A stretch of 64,000 nt of DNA from NCBI GenBank assembly GCA_002102555.1, contig MCFL01000030.1, forward strand, positions 62,001-126,000. Reading direction: 5' to 3'. Under the pieces are notes generated by a model, which ran no database searches, was not told where the DNA came from, and saw only the letters and a program-made list of their open reading frames with translations. The translations under genes were made by a program, and so were the position numbers. Below are positions 31,346 to 50,515 of the stretch, in pieces (the stretch's first letter is position 1; every line of letters starts with the position of its first letter). The stretch comes from Catenaria anguillulae PL171. Taxonomy: Eukaryota > Blastocladiomycota > Blastocladiomycetes > Blastocladiales > Catenariaceae.

Positions 31346-32309
31346 ATGCCTCGCACGTTCCAAGACGTCAACGATATCGTTCATTCGTGGCTCCTGGGCG
31401 CATTTTGCGCCTACACAGTTTGGGTTTACGCCAATCGTTCTCTGTACGGCTCGGCACAACTCAGCCGCATGACCATGATTGTGAGCTCAGCCATGGTGGT
31501 TCGACTCTTGACGACAATTCGATTGGAAACCACGGATGCGTCCTTGTGCCATGTGTGGATCCTTGTCAGGGTCATTTTCTCCAACTTTTCCGTGATGGGC
31601 CTGAACATTTACTTTGTTGCGGAGCTGTTCCTGAACGTCGTATTGGCAGTCAAGTCAAAGCCATCAGCTGAGCGTCGCAAGTGGCGTTATTCCATTCACG
31701 GGTTTACTCAAGCTTTCAACCTCGCGAACGGGATTCAGTACGTTCGCACAGTGCACAGTGGAGATCATGGTGGTATGGACTCATGGGAATCATCAAACCT
31801 TTCATAGGCATGCAACCAACCTAATTCCCGTCATCACTCCTGCCAAGTTCTGTGCCTTGACTGGTCGCCGCGACAGCCAGCCGCTGGCGTGGATGATCAT
31901 GACCAGCTTTTTCATTTGCCTTGGGATGACGATTGCGCTGGCCTTGAGCAAATCCATGTTTTCAGCGACTGTGCCCGAGTTTGCACGCCTGTTTCGCATC
32001 CTGACCGTGTCGTCGGGTCTGCTGTGTGTGTGGGTCACGTATGCGCAAATGGACCTCATTTTCTTGACATGGGACGACTGGAAATCGTTCAACACAACAA
32101 TCATGCTCGTGTGGATGTCTGTGAACTCGATCATTGCCAATAACTACCTCATTGGGTTACGGTCAAGGTCTTCTTCTGCCGCCAACCAGTCGAGTGGAGG
32201 ATCAGGCGGCCAAGGAACTTCGTCAGGGTCCCAGACCAAGAAGGACTCGAGCCGGCCGGGCGTCAACGCAAAACACACAGCCAATAACACAGGATCATCC
32301 TTTGCCTGA
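31346..32309 (+). CDS. Multipass membrane protein of unknown function
   Basis: Exons 31346..31737 and 31808..32309 joined at NGIQ/HATN over a 70-nt intron (gtacgt...catag); an alternative donor near 31770 breaks the frame. 297 residues. About six or seven hydrophobic stretches can be seen, among them WLLGAFCAYTVWVY, MTMIVSSAMVVRLL, VMGLNIYFVAELFLNVVLAV, MIMTSFFICLGMTIALAL, LTVSSGLLCVWVTYA and IMLVWMSVNSIIANNYLIGL. The C-terminus is a soluble Ser/Gly/Lys-rich tail. The arrangement is reminiscent of seven-helix proteins but no family signature is visible. Confidence 0.75.
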
Positions 32310-33033
32310 GTGAAAACCTGGGGACCAAGTCAACGATTCCTGGCCGAGTTTACACCTGGAGGTGTTTGTGCCGTCACGGAATCGGTTTCGACTTGCCGAC
32401 GCCTGTTTCTTTCAGTTCATTTCGCCTGCGTCTCATGCCTTTGCTCTAGTAAATATCATACTTAATGGTGCTTACAAGGTAAAAAAAATCAGTGATCCAC
32501 ATTGCGGCAGCGCAGTGTGAGCCAGTCCGCCCTCGATCAAGACCCGATCATGAGCAGCCATGCTGGCCTTGCTCCGGCGGAATGGACATTTGTGTGACCA
32601 GCCTGAAAGTGTGGCATAAGGTCCTGCAATTCGCTGGATTTTCATTTACGTTGTTGGGAACACCAGTGCTCTCAAGGAACTGTATCCGCGCCATCCACCA
32701 CGACCCCGTGGGCTGCGGTGTCAGCTCCCTATGGCGCCGTTTCTCGCCTACCATATGTCGCTCTCTGTTTATTCGCACAAGTGCGGACTATCATCGCTGT
32801 TCCCTGTCTCCATCACGGGATCAGTTGTGGTGGTTGGTAACAGCCTGACGCGAACGACAGAGTGGCATGACGCCAACCGGGATGATGGAAAGATTATCAG
32901 CACACATGTACGTTCCATCTAAGGAGCTCGCGGAATGCAAGCACAAGGTAGAAACTGACCGATAACTCCACGCAATCTCTAATTTATTGCTGATAAGGCG
33001 ATACTTGTCCGCCGAGGGCCCGATTCAATAACA
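32310..33033. other. Intergenic, nothing recognised
   Basis: 3' region of the membrane protein gene and upstream region of the zinc-finger gene. A 118-codon ORF at 32492-32848 has no features and is not annotated. Confidence 0.4.
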
Positions 33034-34731
33034 ATGCTGACGTCTGCACCCTCCGCGACGCGATCTGTGTCCACCCGCCCATCACCTTCACCAACATGCG
33101 ACCAACTGCTTTTACCAACCCAACAACTCGCCAACCCGAAACCAACACAAACCACCTCCCGTGCCACCTCGACTTCTACCTCCGGTTCCGCATCTCTCGT
33201 AACGTGTCACGTGTGCGGTGACCAAGCCCGCAAATCGTCGTTTGCCTTGCACCAGCGAAAGTGCGTTTGTTTGTGGTTGCCGTCCCCTACATCTCTCTTT
33301 CTCCACACACTCGACATGATCCACTAACACAGTCCAATCTTGCGTAGATGCATCCGGGATCACATTGGCCGCCTATCACTCGACCGCACCGCACACTCGT
33401 TGCTGCACTCGTCGTCGCCAACCCACCAATGCACGTCTTGCCTGCAATTTGTGGCCGCACATCTCTTTTCCCACCACCTACGCACATGCCAGGGAAAGCC
33501 AGCAATCCGACCATACACGACGCCGGCGCCCGCTCAAGCACCCGTGGCCGCTCCATCAAGTGCAAGGCAATTCACCAATGGCGTCCGGTCGCCATTGCCG
33601 CCAATTGAACTCTTGCCGACGTCGTCGCCAGTCAGGGCACCAGGCATGGGCAGGACCGTGTCGGACTCGATTGTCGACTACGCGCCTCCCCCACCCAAAC
33701 CTGGCGGCGCAGGAATCACGGGAGCGGTTGTGCGCCCCACAAGCCGGCTGGGCGCCGTGTTGCCGCTCACGTTGCCGTCGTTTGCTTCGGATCCGGCCAT
33801 TCACGTCGCACCTGCCTCCCCATTGCCACCTGCTCCTCAACCCATCACGGACGACCAACCAAATGAATCTTCCGCCGATACCGACATGTTGGATCGCGTG
33901 CCATGCCCGCTGTGTGGCCGAAAGTTTGTGCCTGAAAGTTTGCCGCGTCACGAGCAAGCGTGTGCAAAGATCAATGCCAAGCGCCGGCCCGTGTTTAATG
34001 CTCAGGCAAAGCGTGTCAAGGGCACCGAGTTGGAGAAGTTTGTACAAATTGGGACGCCGGGAGGCGAGGATTCGGGCAGTAATGGTAAGAAACCCAAGGT
34101 ACCACATGTTTGTTGAACGCGTTTCACTTCGCATGGCGTGTGTGGGCTGATGAATGTGTTTTCCCCACAGAAACAAGCACACCAACCGATTGCCACACAC
34201 GACGACACACCGGTGGCACAAGCACCCTCAGCCTCAGCGGCCCCGATGGCCCCGCCTGCTTGGAAAGCCAAATCCGACGCCATGCGGTCCGTCATGAAAG
34301 CCGCGCGCCTGGGCCACACGGCGCCCGCACAAGACAACCCAGATTATGTGCCATGCCCAACGTGCGGGCGCAAGTTTAACGAGGAAGCCGCCAAGCGCCA
34401 TTTGCAAACGTGCGCCGAGCGCAAGCAACGTGAAGAGTTTGCCGCAGGGGGCAAACGTGCGGCTGGCGGCGGAACGGGGGCAGGCGGGGCGGGTGGTGCG
34501 GGTGAGGATATGTTGATGCGCAGGATCAAGTATCAGCCGCCGCTGCCTGGCGCGAAAAAGAAGAAGCAGGAGGCGGCGGGGGGCAATGTACAAGTGCAGC
34601 AGCAGCAGCATCCGGCGGGGGCGGCCCAGCCGCAAGCCAGGGGTCGACCGTGTTGTCCTGGATGTGGAGCTGGGTATTTGACGCAGGAGGCAAAGTTTTG
34701 TTTCGAGTGTGGGACACGCCGCACGCGATGA
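33034..34731 (+). CDS. Protein with four C2HC zinc fingers and a C-terminal zinc-ribbon-like motif
   Basis: Exons 33034..33260, 33348..34098 and 34171..34731 (introns 87 and 72 nt), 512 residues. Four C-x2-C-x12-H-x3-C fingers: CHVCG...HQRKC (split by intron 1), CTSCLQF...HHLRTC, CPLCGRKF...HEQAC and CPTCGRKF...HLQTC. The last two have the CGRKF...H core of the ZC2HC1 family (zf-C2HC_2). The C-terminus has CPGCGAGY...CFECGTRR, like a zinc ribbon. Linkers are Ser/Pro/Ala-rich and a Lys-run (KKKKQ) precedes the ribbon. ZC2HC1 proteins occur in flagellated eukaryotes, but their molecular role is poorly known; nucleic-acid or protein binding is inferred from the fingers. The splice choices are fixed by the need to keep finger 1 and the 'KPK/KQAH' junction in frame. 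Confidence 0.82.
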
Positions 34732-35149
34732 CATGAGCCAGTGAAAATGCGACTACATAGGAAGGTATGAATAAGAACCCGTGAGATAGTTTTGCTCGGG
34801 GCCCTCGTACCCCTGGTTTTGCCCTGTCTGCTTTCCCACGAGTTGGCTCTTGATGATGATGTATTTTCGTTTAGACTTGCTCGTGTAAGTGTTGGATAAA
34901 AACGAGAAGGTGATGCAAAGGAGGCAGGCACTGGACTCAAGCATAAAGAAATGGACACGAACAAAGTGAAAAAGAGGAATAACGTAAGTAACGCCAGAGG
35001 ACAAGGTTCAGCGCAGGGGTGGGTGAATCAAGGGCAATCATGGAGAGAAAACAAACGACACACACTCAAACGAGAGGGGAAATGGAGAAAGAATGAAAGA
35101 AAAATCGTCGAAAATATACACTCAGATCATTTGAACAGCCAAACGCAAT
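34732..35149. other. Convergent intergenic region
   Basis: Lies between the 3' ends of the zinc-finger gene (plus) and the calcipressin-like gene (minus). A-rich, no gene seen. Confidence 0.4.
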
Positions 35150-36360
35150 TTACTCTTTGGGCGAAGCCGCCGTCCTGGGTGGCAACCTCGTCTGCGGAAT
35201 GGACGACACCTTGGACATGGCCGAGCTGGGCGGAAATGGAACCGCTACCATTGGCCGTCCGGGAACAGGCAAGCTCATTGCGCGCTGCGGATGCAAGTGG
35301 CCATCGGCGGCCTCGGTCGACGACGATGCGGCTGAAGATGACGAATGGTCTTGTACGACAATCATAGGCACGCCGCCTTGGTCTTCGCTCGCCAGGGCCA
35401 GACCGTTATCGCCTGCATCGGACGAGTTGCTTGGAGATGTTGAAAGCAGCGACAGGGACATGGTGCGCTGCTTGGCGTGCTGAGCGTCCGAAATGCCCGG
35501 TACAATGACCGTGACTGCCCCAGGCGGCAAGCTGGACATGGCCGTGGGCGAGTTGGACAGTGGGACGGGCCAGTTGGGTTCTGCGAGTTCCGACGTGGGT
35601 GACTGTGTGACTTGCGGTGCTCCATCCGAGGCGTTGAGTGTGGGCGACAATGTCGGTGCGTTGGCCTCCGAGTCAGAGGTACTGCCCGACCGGCCGAGCC
35701 ACAGCTGGTGCATGCCGAGCGTGGCCGAGTGCACGGCGGGCGACCCGAGTGAAAAGTCAATGGGCGAGTCTGGCGCGGGAGACCCAGTGTACATGGCACG
35801 GGCAGTCATGAGTGTGGTGGGGGAGGCTGTGGTGACGGTTGGCCGGCCAAGCGTGGACGAGCGCAATTTGAGGATAGGCAGTGCATGTTGTGGTTGGTCA
35901 TTCGAAGACAAGGACGCGTCGTTGTTGGTTGCGGAGGGCAAACTGCCGCCAGTGGACTTGAAGGCAGAGAGGGCAGCGAGCTTTGCCGAGACGGCGGCAA
36001 CGAGGGGTGTTGGGGAGCTGGAGGGGGAGCGTGAGTGCGCGTGCGAGGGAGGAGGCAGCACAAAGGCGTCGGCATGCAAGTCCTGCGCGAGCGGGTCGGG
36101 GTTCGGGTGGTCCTCCTCGACCTGCTCCCAGCCGAGGGGCGGCGACCCGGGCGGGGAGATGAGGTGCATCTTTGGGCACTTTGGCAGCTTGAGGTAGTCC
36201 ATCTCTTTTGGCTCGTGGGCCGACGCCCAGTCAGGTCGTCGGTCGACACGACAATGGAGGGCGTCGTGGCCCCCCGAGCTTGAGCGGAGGGATGCTCATC
36301 GCCGGCAATGGCAATGGTGGTAAGCTCGTCAGGGGTGGGCTGCGTTGCTGTTGATGACAT
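35150..36360 (-). CDS. Calcipressin (RCAN)-like protein, RRM not found, one-base frame break
   Basis: Regulator of calcineurin by similarity. KMHLISPPGSPPLGWEQVEE matches the central 'LISPPxSPPxGWxQVE' signature of RCANs, and VPMIVVQD near 35370 resembles their C-terminal PxIxIT-like 'PSVVVH' motif. The N-terminal RRM-like domain of RCANs is not visible here or in the 500 bp upstream. ATG 36360 begins MSSTATQPTPDELTTIAIAG; the signature is in the next frame. Adding one G to the GGG at about 36226-36228 (plus strand CCC) would link them as STDDLTGASAHEPKEMDYLK and give 403 residues; otherwise translation would start at ATG 36202. The remainder is Ser/Pro/Thr-rich. The calcineurin link rests on two short motifs. 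Confidence 0.5.
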
Positions 36361-37655
36361 TGTGATGGCAGTTACGGAGAGTAACGGTACGGTATTGTTG
36401 CGCAGAGTGTGAATTCACGCAGTCTTGGGCAAGATACATATGTACTGTAACGTTCCTCCACCATGAACATTGTTCAACCTTGGCTGAGAGATTAATAGCA
36501 CGGTAGTGATCATCGCCGATCAGCTCACGACCACAACGGAACATGATCACCATCGACAAAATGCGCCCGCACCACTCAAGGACGAGACCTGGCTCCCATC
36601 TGCACTATTTGATCGAAACTGCCTGCTTGGGCGTGGGTCAGCCTTATCTTGGCCAAAGCGGAGCTGGTGAATGGTGATGGTCGAAGGCGAGGGCCCGACT
36701 CGGTGGGCCGGAATGACCGCCCTGGGACACCGCCGCCGCACACCGCGAGGCACGGCTGACACTGATAAATAGCTGCCAATGCCCCACCTGGCCCTTCATC
36801 CATATCCCTACTTATCCATACAGTATCCATATCCAGTCCTCCCTCTCTCATTCAGAGTCTCAAGCACGGACGTACAGCATCGATAATCCCAGCAGACTCA
36901 AAAGAGCCGCGTGTCCATTCATTTTGTACGTGCAGTGTGCCTGGTTGTGTCTCATTTTGATCCATTCCATCCACCGACCTTGCGCCATTATCAAGGCTAT
37001 TGGGCAAGGGACAAGCGACTCCCTGTGTGGCCACCTGATTCCTTTGGCCCGCTGTGCACGCGTGACCGTAAAGGTGTAGGAGGCCGAGGCTGAGGGTGGC
37101 CAGTTGACAGCAGCGGGATGCAATGAGCTTGGAGCAGAAAGGCACAGCCAATCCACCTTCAGCCCACAACGGCAAGAAAGGGTCCCTGTCGCGGCTTTCA
37201 CGGTCCTCCACTGAAAATGGTCGCCCAGAATGTGTGCCCAATGACATTGTGCTGACCATTCTTGATGATTCCTATCACAGAGTCGACTTTGAGGCACACG
37301 GTCAAGGTTGGCAGCCAGTTATTAGCGAGTGTGTTCCCGTCCGTTCCCACGTTTTTCACTCGCCTTGAGTTCTTATTTAGTTCTTGGCAAACAGTCTTTT
37401 CCACTTGAATCGCCTCTCTCTCACACAATCCGTCTCCTATCATCAACTCAACGTGCCATGCAATAAGTATTTCCAAAGTTTCCTGATTTCTTTTGCCTTT
37501 TCCGAACACTTTGCACAGTTGTAATTCCTTCGTCTCAACTTAGCACTCGATACCCCTCTGTCTGGCCTCTTGTCCATCTCCACATCCCTTCAACACTTGA
37601 CCTCTCTCTACCACCAAGGCTTGTTTGTCACGCAAGCAATTGAACCACCGCCAAG
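36361..37655. other. Divergent intergenic region, ~1.3 kb
   Basis: Separates the calcipressin-like gene (minus) from the kinase gene (plus). Contains several ORFs of 60-145 codons on both strands with no recognisable features. The last 150 bp are CT-rich, as expected for a leader before ATG 37656. Confidence 0.4.
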
Positions 37656-39449
37656 ATGATGGCCACCTCTGCCGCCGCACAAACGCCGACCAGCACAAAG
37701 TCCGGTGAGCACAGCAGCTTCCACTTCAGCATACCAAATGCCCCCAGCCCGCCCGCTTCCGACGCCGACGGACGCCGACGACAGCTCCGGTTGGAATTCC
37801 GCAGCCCCGACGCTTGGCCGCCCATCCGTTCAGGATCGTCTGCTTCGGCGTCGCCGTGCGCTTGTGCCGACGAGCACTGTCAACATACCAGCGCCACCAG
37901 TTCGCCGCAATTGATTCCTCAAGGAGGTCGGCCGATGGCACAGTCTGCGCCGGCGTCACCTCCACGAAACTCTACCAGCAATGGTCAGGGCAATGGCAGC
38001 AATACCGGATTCACGTGGGGTGCCCTGCTCAAGCGCCGAAAGTCGGCCAACGCTTCCTTCCTCTCGTCGTCGGTCCCGAATCAGTCGGCAGCATTCCCCT
38101 TTTCTCCTGCCTCGCCGCCACCGCCACTGCCGACCTCGCCACCGGTTGCTCCCATCTCCCAGCAGCACCAGTCATCGTCGCTCATCACCTCACCTTTTCT
38201 CCGCCGCCGCACGCTCTCACTCAACGCCTCGCTCTCCCTCTCACCCAAATCCACCTCGGCCACACTTGCAGCCGCCGCCGCCGCAGCAGCAGCAGCTTCA
38301 GCTGACTCATTCTCCGTGGACCTGGCCGACTATACTTTTGGCCCAACCATCGGCATCGGTGCCTCTGCCCACGTCATCTCTGCGACCTACCAGCCACACT
38401 CGAACCGGCAAGTGGCCATCAAAGTGGTTGACCTGGACCGGTTCGAGCAAGCGCAAATCGACGAGCTGCGCAAGGAAGTGCAAGTCATGACCTTGTGTCG
38501 GCACCCGTACCTGCTACCCGTTTACCAGAGCTTCATTTCCGCAGACAAGCTGCACATTGTGACCCCACTGCGCACTGCCGGCGCCATCAATCACATTCTC
38601 AAGTCGCATTTCCCACAAGGGTTGCCCGAACAGGCCATTGTCACCATCCTGGCCCAGGTGCTCATGGGCATGGCATACTTGCACAAGGCCAACATTTGCC
38701 ATCGTGACATCAAGGGCGGCAACATATTGATTGACCGCGAATCGGGACTCGCACAGTTGGGCGATTTCGGTGTATCGAGCTCGCTATGTGAAGGCGTGCA
38801 TCGCGCCACACGCAAATCGTTTGTCGGGTCGGTCCTGTGGATGGCGCCCGAGGTCATGGAGCAAGCATCGTACAACTCCAAAGCCGACATTTGGTCGTTA
38901 GGCATCACGACGCTCGAGATGGCCCGCGGCCAAGCGCCTTACTCGCAGTACCCGCCGCTCAAGGTGTGCATGATGGTGCTCAACAATCCGCCGCCCACGC
39001 TGGACCGCAAGGGCGCGCATCACAAGTACTCGAGGGCACTCAAGGACTTGATTGACGCGTGTTTGATGCGCAACCCAGGGTTAAGGCCGACGGCGGACAA
39101 GTTGTTGGCCAATTCGCTCATCAAGAAGGCAAAGAAACCAGCCAGTTTGGTCAAGGTGCTCGAGCTGCACCGCATGCCGCCGCTCGAGGTGGCGTATGCG
39201 GCCGAGTTGGCGGCGCTTGCTGCACCAGGCGGTGAAGGGTCCGTTAGTTTATGGGACTTTGATTCGCCAACCGTGGGGCATGGGGACCAGCCGCAGCACC
39301 CACACCCGTTTGCCGATGGGGACGAGGGGCGTGACAGGTTTGATATTGGAGCGATCCCTGTGCCGCCGATTCCCGAGGAGAATGTCGACCTCAAGCCGGG
39401 GCTAAGACCCCGGGCAAATTCGGCCATGGACATTTTTCGAATGGATTGA
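37656..39449 (+). CDS. Ste20-family protein kinase, OSR1/SPAK-like
   Basis: Ser/Thr kinase, 597 residues, single exon. The first 220 residues are Ser/Pro/Ala-rich with a CACADEHC cluster. Catalytic domain from about residue 225: glycine-rich loop IGIGASAHVISA, Lys256 in VAIKVVDL, HRDIKGGNIL (Asp351), GDFGVSSSL (Asp370), activation segment RKSFVGSVLWMAPEVMEQ, then ADIWSLGITTLEMARGQAPY. The 'GxGAxAxV' loop, 'WMAPEVMEQ' and 'PPxKVxMxxLxNxPPxL' text fit the OSR1/SPAK branch of GCK kinases, activated by WNK kinases in animals. After the kinase domain come about 100 residues without an obvious CCT docking domain. It therefore probably phosphorylates substrates in a stress or polarity pathway, but none can be named. 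Confidence 0.85.
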   Translation: MMATSAAAQTPTSTKSGEHSSFHFSIPNAPSPPASDADGRRRQLRLEFRSPDAWPPIRSGSSASASPCACADEHCQHTSATSSPQLIPQGGRPMAQSAPASPPRNSTSNGQGNGSNTGFTWGALLKRRKSANASFLSSSVPNQSAAFPFSPASPPPPLPTSPPVAPISQQHQSSSLITSPFLRRRTLSLNASLSLSPKSTSATLAAAAAAAAAASADSFSVDLADYTFGPTIGIGASAHVISATYQPHSNRQVAIKVVDLDRFEQAQIDELRKEVQVMTLCRHPYLLPVYQSFISADKLHIVTPLRTAGAINHILKSHFPQGLPEQAIVTILAQVLMGMAYLHKANICHRDIKGGNILIDRESGLAQLGDFGVSSSLCEGVHRATRKSFVGSVLWMAPEVMEQASYNSKADIWSLGITTLEMARGQAPYSQYPPLKVCMMVLNNPPPTLDRKGAHHKYSRALKDLIDACLMRNPGLRPTADKLLANSLIKKAKKPASLVKVLELHRMPPLEVAYAAELAALAAPGGEGSVSLWDFDSPTVGHGDQPQHPHPFADGDEGRDRFDIGAIPVPPIPEENVDLKPGLRPRANSAMDIFRMD

Positions 39450-40387
39450 GTGCTTTGTTGTTTTTCCCTATTATGCACATCTCACTTGAACCGATCTTTT
39501 CCCCCTCGTTTGTTTCTCTTTACCCATTGCACCCTTGTTGATACACTCTCCCACTTTTGTCTCTCTCTTTCAACTTTTGATCCCGCCGCGTTGACCGTCG
39601 CCTGGATCCCGACGCACATCGGCCTTTTTGTTCCTCTGTTCCTGCCATCTATTATGACCTTATGTTTTTCATCCTTTTTGGATTTCTCGGCCGTCTGCAC
39701 ATACGCACTACACTTTCTTTGCCGTCTTCTTTCACGGCCATTCCTCGTTCCATTGTACAAATACACTTTTGCCCTCACTCCATGGATTCCGACATGTCTA
39801 TGTTTCACAACAGCATTGAAGGGAGAGGAACTTGTGTAAACAAGAACAATGTTGGCAGCAGTGGGAGAAAGGGAAACCGCCAAGCACATGAAAAGAAAGT
39901 GGAATGATGCACACGAGCCGACGGGGGCAGCTTGAAAAGGGAAACAAGTGGACTACATATACTGCCGCCAAACGAATGCCGACTTGACAGCCAGGCACAC
40001 ACAACGGCCACCAAAACAACCACATATCGCTCGTTCGTCAATGCAATCTCGGTCCTTGATTCGCTTGAACCAAGTTGACTTGACATGCCGCGCGGCATCA
40101 CTCACTCTGACCCTCGAAACATGTTGCCTCGAGGCTTAGCAATACATCTACAATTGCACTTGCTGACCAGTCAGCCAATCGAGCCGAAGAGATGAGCTTC
40201 CATCATAACTCCTATTATCCCGAGCCATCCGAATGCGAAACGAGGATACGGCATGCAGGCTAATCAAGATGACGTTCGATTTTAATGCTGACAACACAAC
40301 GCTACATTTTGACAACAATCACTCACTCCGATACCATTCTGTCCCCCCTCGCCCTCACCCAACCACATCGATCATAAGACTGGCAAA
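39450..40387. other. Convergent intergenic region
   Basis: Lies between the 3' ends of the kinase gene and PRP8. Pyrimidine-rich first half, no gene seen. Confidence 0.4.
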
Positions 40388-48178
<7,791 letters not shown>

Positions 48179-48621
48179 GGTGTGCTGTCACTTGGCAGAT
48201 CCGTGTGTGTGTTTCGATCGTCAATCGGATTGGATCGGCTGCAAGAGCCCGAGGATGGGGTGGTGGGTAGACTTGCAGGAGGCGGGGTCCGGCAGGTCTT
48301 GCGCTTCGGGGTTGATTGAACGGATTGCAGAGTCTTTGGTATGGATTGGACAACGAGGTTGCCTCTCTCATCGAATGGAATGCATTCGTAAGGTTATAAA
48401 ATCGATTGACTGACTTTGGATCGAGCGCGGAGAGACAAAAAGGATCGAAAGGTTGTCCTGGCTGGACCGCCGATTCCACTTTGACAGCTTCTCTTCGTCG
48501 AACAACAGACCAAGAAGGTTGGCCATGGGTTGCATGCCCCGAGCGTGGGGTGTGGTAAACATGTAAAAAGAACGCAGATACTCAGGGTATATCACTGAAG
48601 ACGGGTTTGACGACCAATCCA
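48179..48621. other. PRP8 upstream region
   Basis: Separates the PRP8 start from the 3' end of the next minus-strand gene. No gene seen; presumably carries the PRP8 promoter. Confidence 0.4.
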
Positions 48622-49287
48622 TCAAGCCGCTTGCTTGACAATGCTACTCAGCACAGCAACCAACTCGTTCATCTCCAAATCGACATCCCCGTCCATGCTC
48701 CCCGCCACCTCGACAATAGCCCGCAAGCGGTCCGCATCCGACTGCGCACACGCCGATGGAACATCCACCCGGCACATGCGAACGTGCATGGCCGTCTGTC
48801 GCTCATATGCATCGACCAACCGAATGACCTTGCCCTGGATCTTTTGGACCACGTCGACGAGCACGAACCAACTTGGGCTGCCATCCTGTGAACTGGGACT
48901 GTTACTTGATACCGTGCGATGCAACGACTGCGCCGCCTTGGCATGTTCTTGTGTGCCGTCACAAGATCTGGGAGCAGGACTTGAGTGTTGGACAAAATGG
49001 ATTCGACGTTCTGGTACTGCAACGCCGTGAGCGCACTATCCAGGCCAGTGCTTGCTTGTCTGTGGCAATGGAGGCAGCGACCACTGGTCCAGAGTGTTGA
49101 TGACAAGCGAGTACTGCGCAAACATTTGGCGGTGGGTGCTGATCCAGGCCCGTGTGGTGGCGTTGAATTGGGTGACCGAGTTCAGGGCCGAGTTGAGCCA
49201 AGAGTGCTGCTGTGGGGTAATGTTTGTCATGGTTGCTTTGAGTGCGGAGAGCATTAGGGCCCATTTTGTCTGCTGAGCGACAGCCAT
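48622..49287 (-). pseudogene. Small helical protein of unknown family with two frame changes
   Basis: From ATG 49287 (MAVAQQTKWALMLSALKATM) the frame is coding-like to about 49060, then continues one base over (GLDSALTALQYQNVESILSN) to about 48950, then in the third frame (EHAKAAQSLHRTVSS to ELVAVLSSIVKQAA) to the stop at 48622. The two shifts cancel, so the total (666 nt) is divisible by three and would make about 221 residues. The text is helical throughout with regular hydrophobic spacing and no domain I recognise. It could be a true gene with two consensus errors or a young pseudogene; PRP8 next door has errors of the same kind. Confidence 0.5.
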
Positions 49288-50515
49288 CCACCTTCAATAT
49301 CATGGCCGCACATATTCTCCCAAGGGGAGGGCACGTCGAAATCGCTCTTTACGACGGTGTTGATGGACGCTTCCCTCTGCAGTCCTGATTCTATAGCATA
49401 CATACGTATGCGTCCTCTGCCCGCTTGAGATGACGACCGCGACGTAAAGCCAACCGCAAGGAAGCAACTGCGAAAACATCGCCAAATGTTTACACGTCTT
49501 GGCCATGTTCCCAACCATGGCAGTCCCAAGACAAGCCAACACCAAACAGGCATTCATGACGATTACACTACTACCTGCGTTTCCCCATTCTCAATCAAAG
49601 TCTGCTTGCCGGCTTACCCGCAATGGGTTCTGAGCTTATCATGTGCACACAAGTACACAGGCGTTCTTGAAGAGCCCGTGCCACACGAGGGCTCTGAAGC
49701 CGAGTCAATCTGGGCGAGATAGCATTCCTAACCCATGAAGTCCACCGTCCTTGAAACAATGCGTGGATTGCTAGGAGGATAAGGGACTGTGTGCCGGGCG
49801 ATCCGCAAACGTGGAGCAAGGACTAGTGAGCTGGGCGCTTCGGCGGCCACGGAAAGAGGGTCGTGGGTGGTGACTGATGCAAGGGTCAGCCGAAGCTCTG
49901 GGTATCACGTAAATAGTTGCGCCGGGATCATTTCTTGAAGCCACAATCGAGCGAGCGGAGTAAGGGTGTTTTTTTGTCAATGCCGTTGAGAGAGAATTAA
50001 GGGATGATTCCGTTCGTCAATGATTCGTGTGGGAGCTGAAATGCAGACTGTTGTGACGCGTCACGGTCACCACGCCAATTGCATCGCATCGATCGAGAGC
50101 CCGCAATGGCCAGAGGCACATTTCTTGCATTTCTTGTGTATAGTGGGCGACAAACCCGAGATTTGAACGCATGTTCCGTTCCCACCGCACCGATGTGGAG
50201 CACAGTCAAAGCACTCGCTGAAATCCATAATCTGTGCCGAGTCACCGTAACAAGCCGGAGTTCTGCAGCGCCGTGTCAACCCGACTCTGGAGGGGCATGA
50301 AACACGGCATTTTCTGCCTGATAGTTTTTCATCTTTGCCATTCTATCTCAGCACCATCAACCTGGGTAGTTGCTGTGGATTTTTGGCGTCGCATGTTGTC
50401 TTCGACCTTTCGAGATAGTTGATATAACGGAAACGGAGAAGCATGCATTACTCTTGCCTATAACATACACAACACATGTCAAACTTGCGACCACGAATCC
50501 CACCCGAATCGCTCC
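49288..50515. other. Intergenic, ~1.2 kb, no gene seen
   Basis: Upstream of the small broken gene and downstream of the SNF2-like gene. Contains the palindrome GTGACGCGTCAC near 50053 and a T-run near 49970. ORFs are short and featureless. Confidence 0.4.

Noticed and set aside
31770-31807. Alternative donor gtatgg for the membrane protein gene
   Set aside because: It puts exon 2 out of frame with an immediate stop; gtacgt at 31738 keeps the frame.
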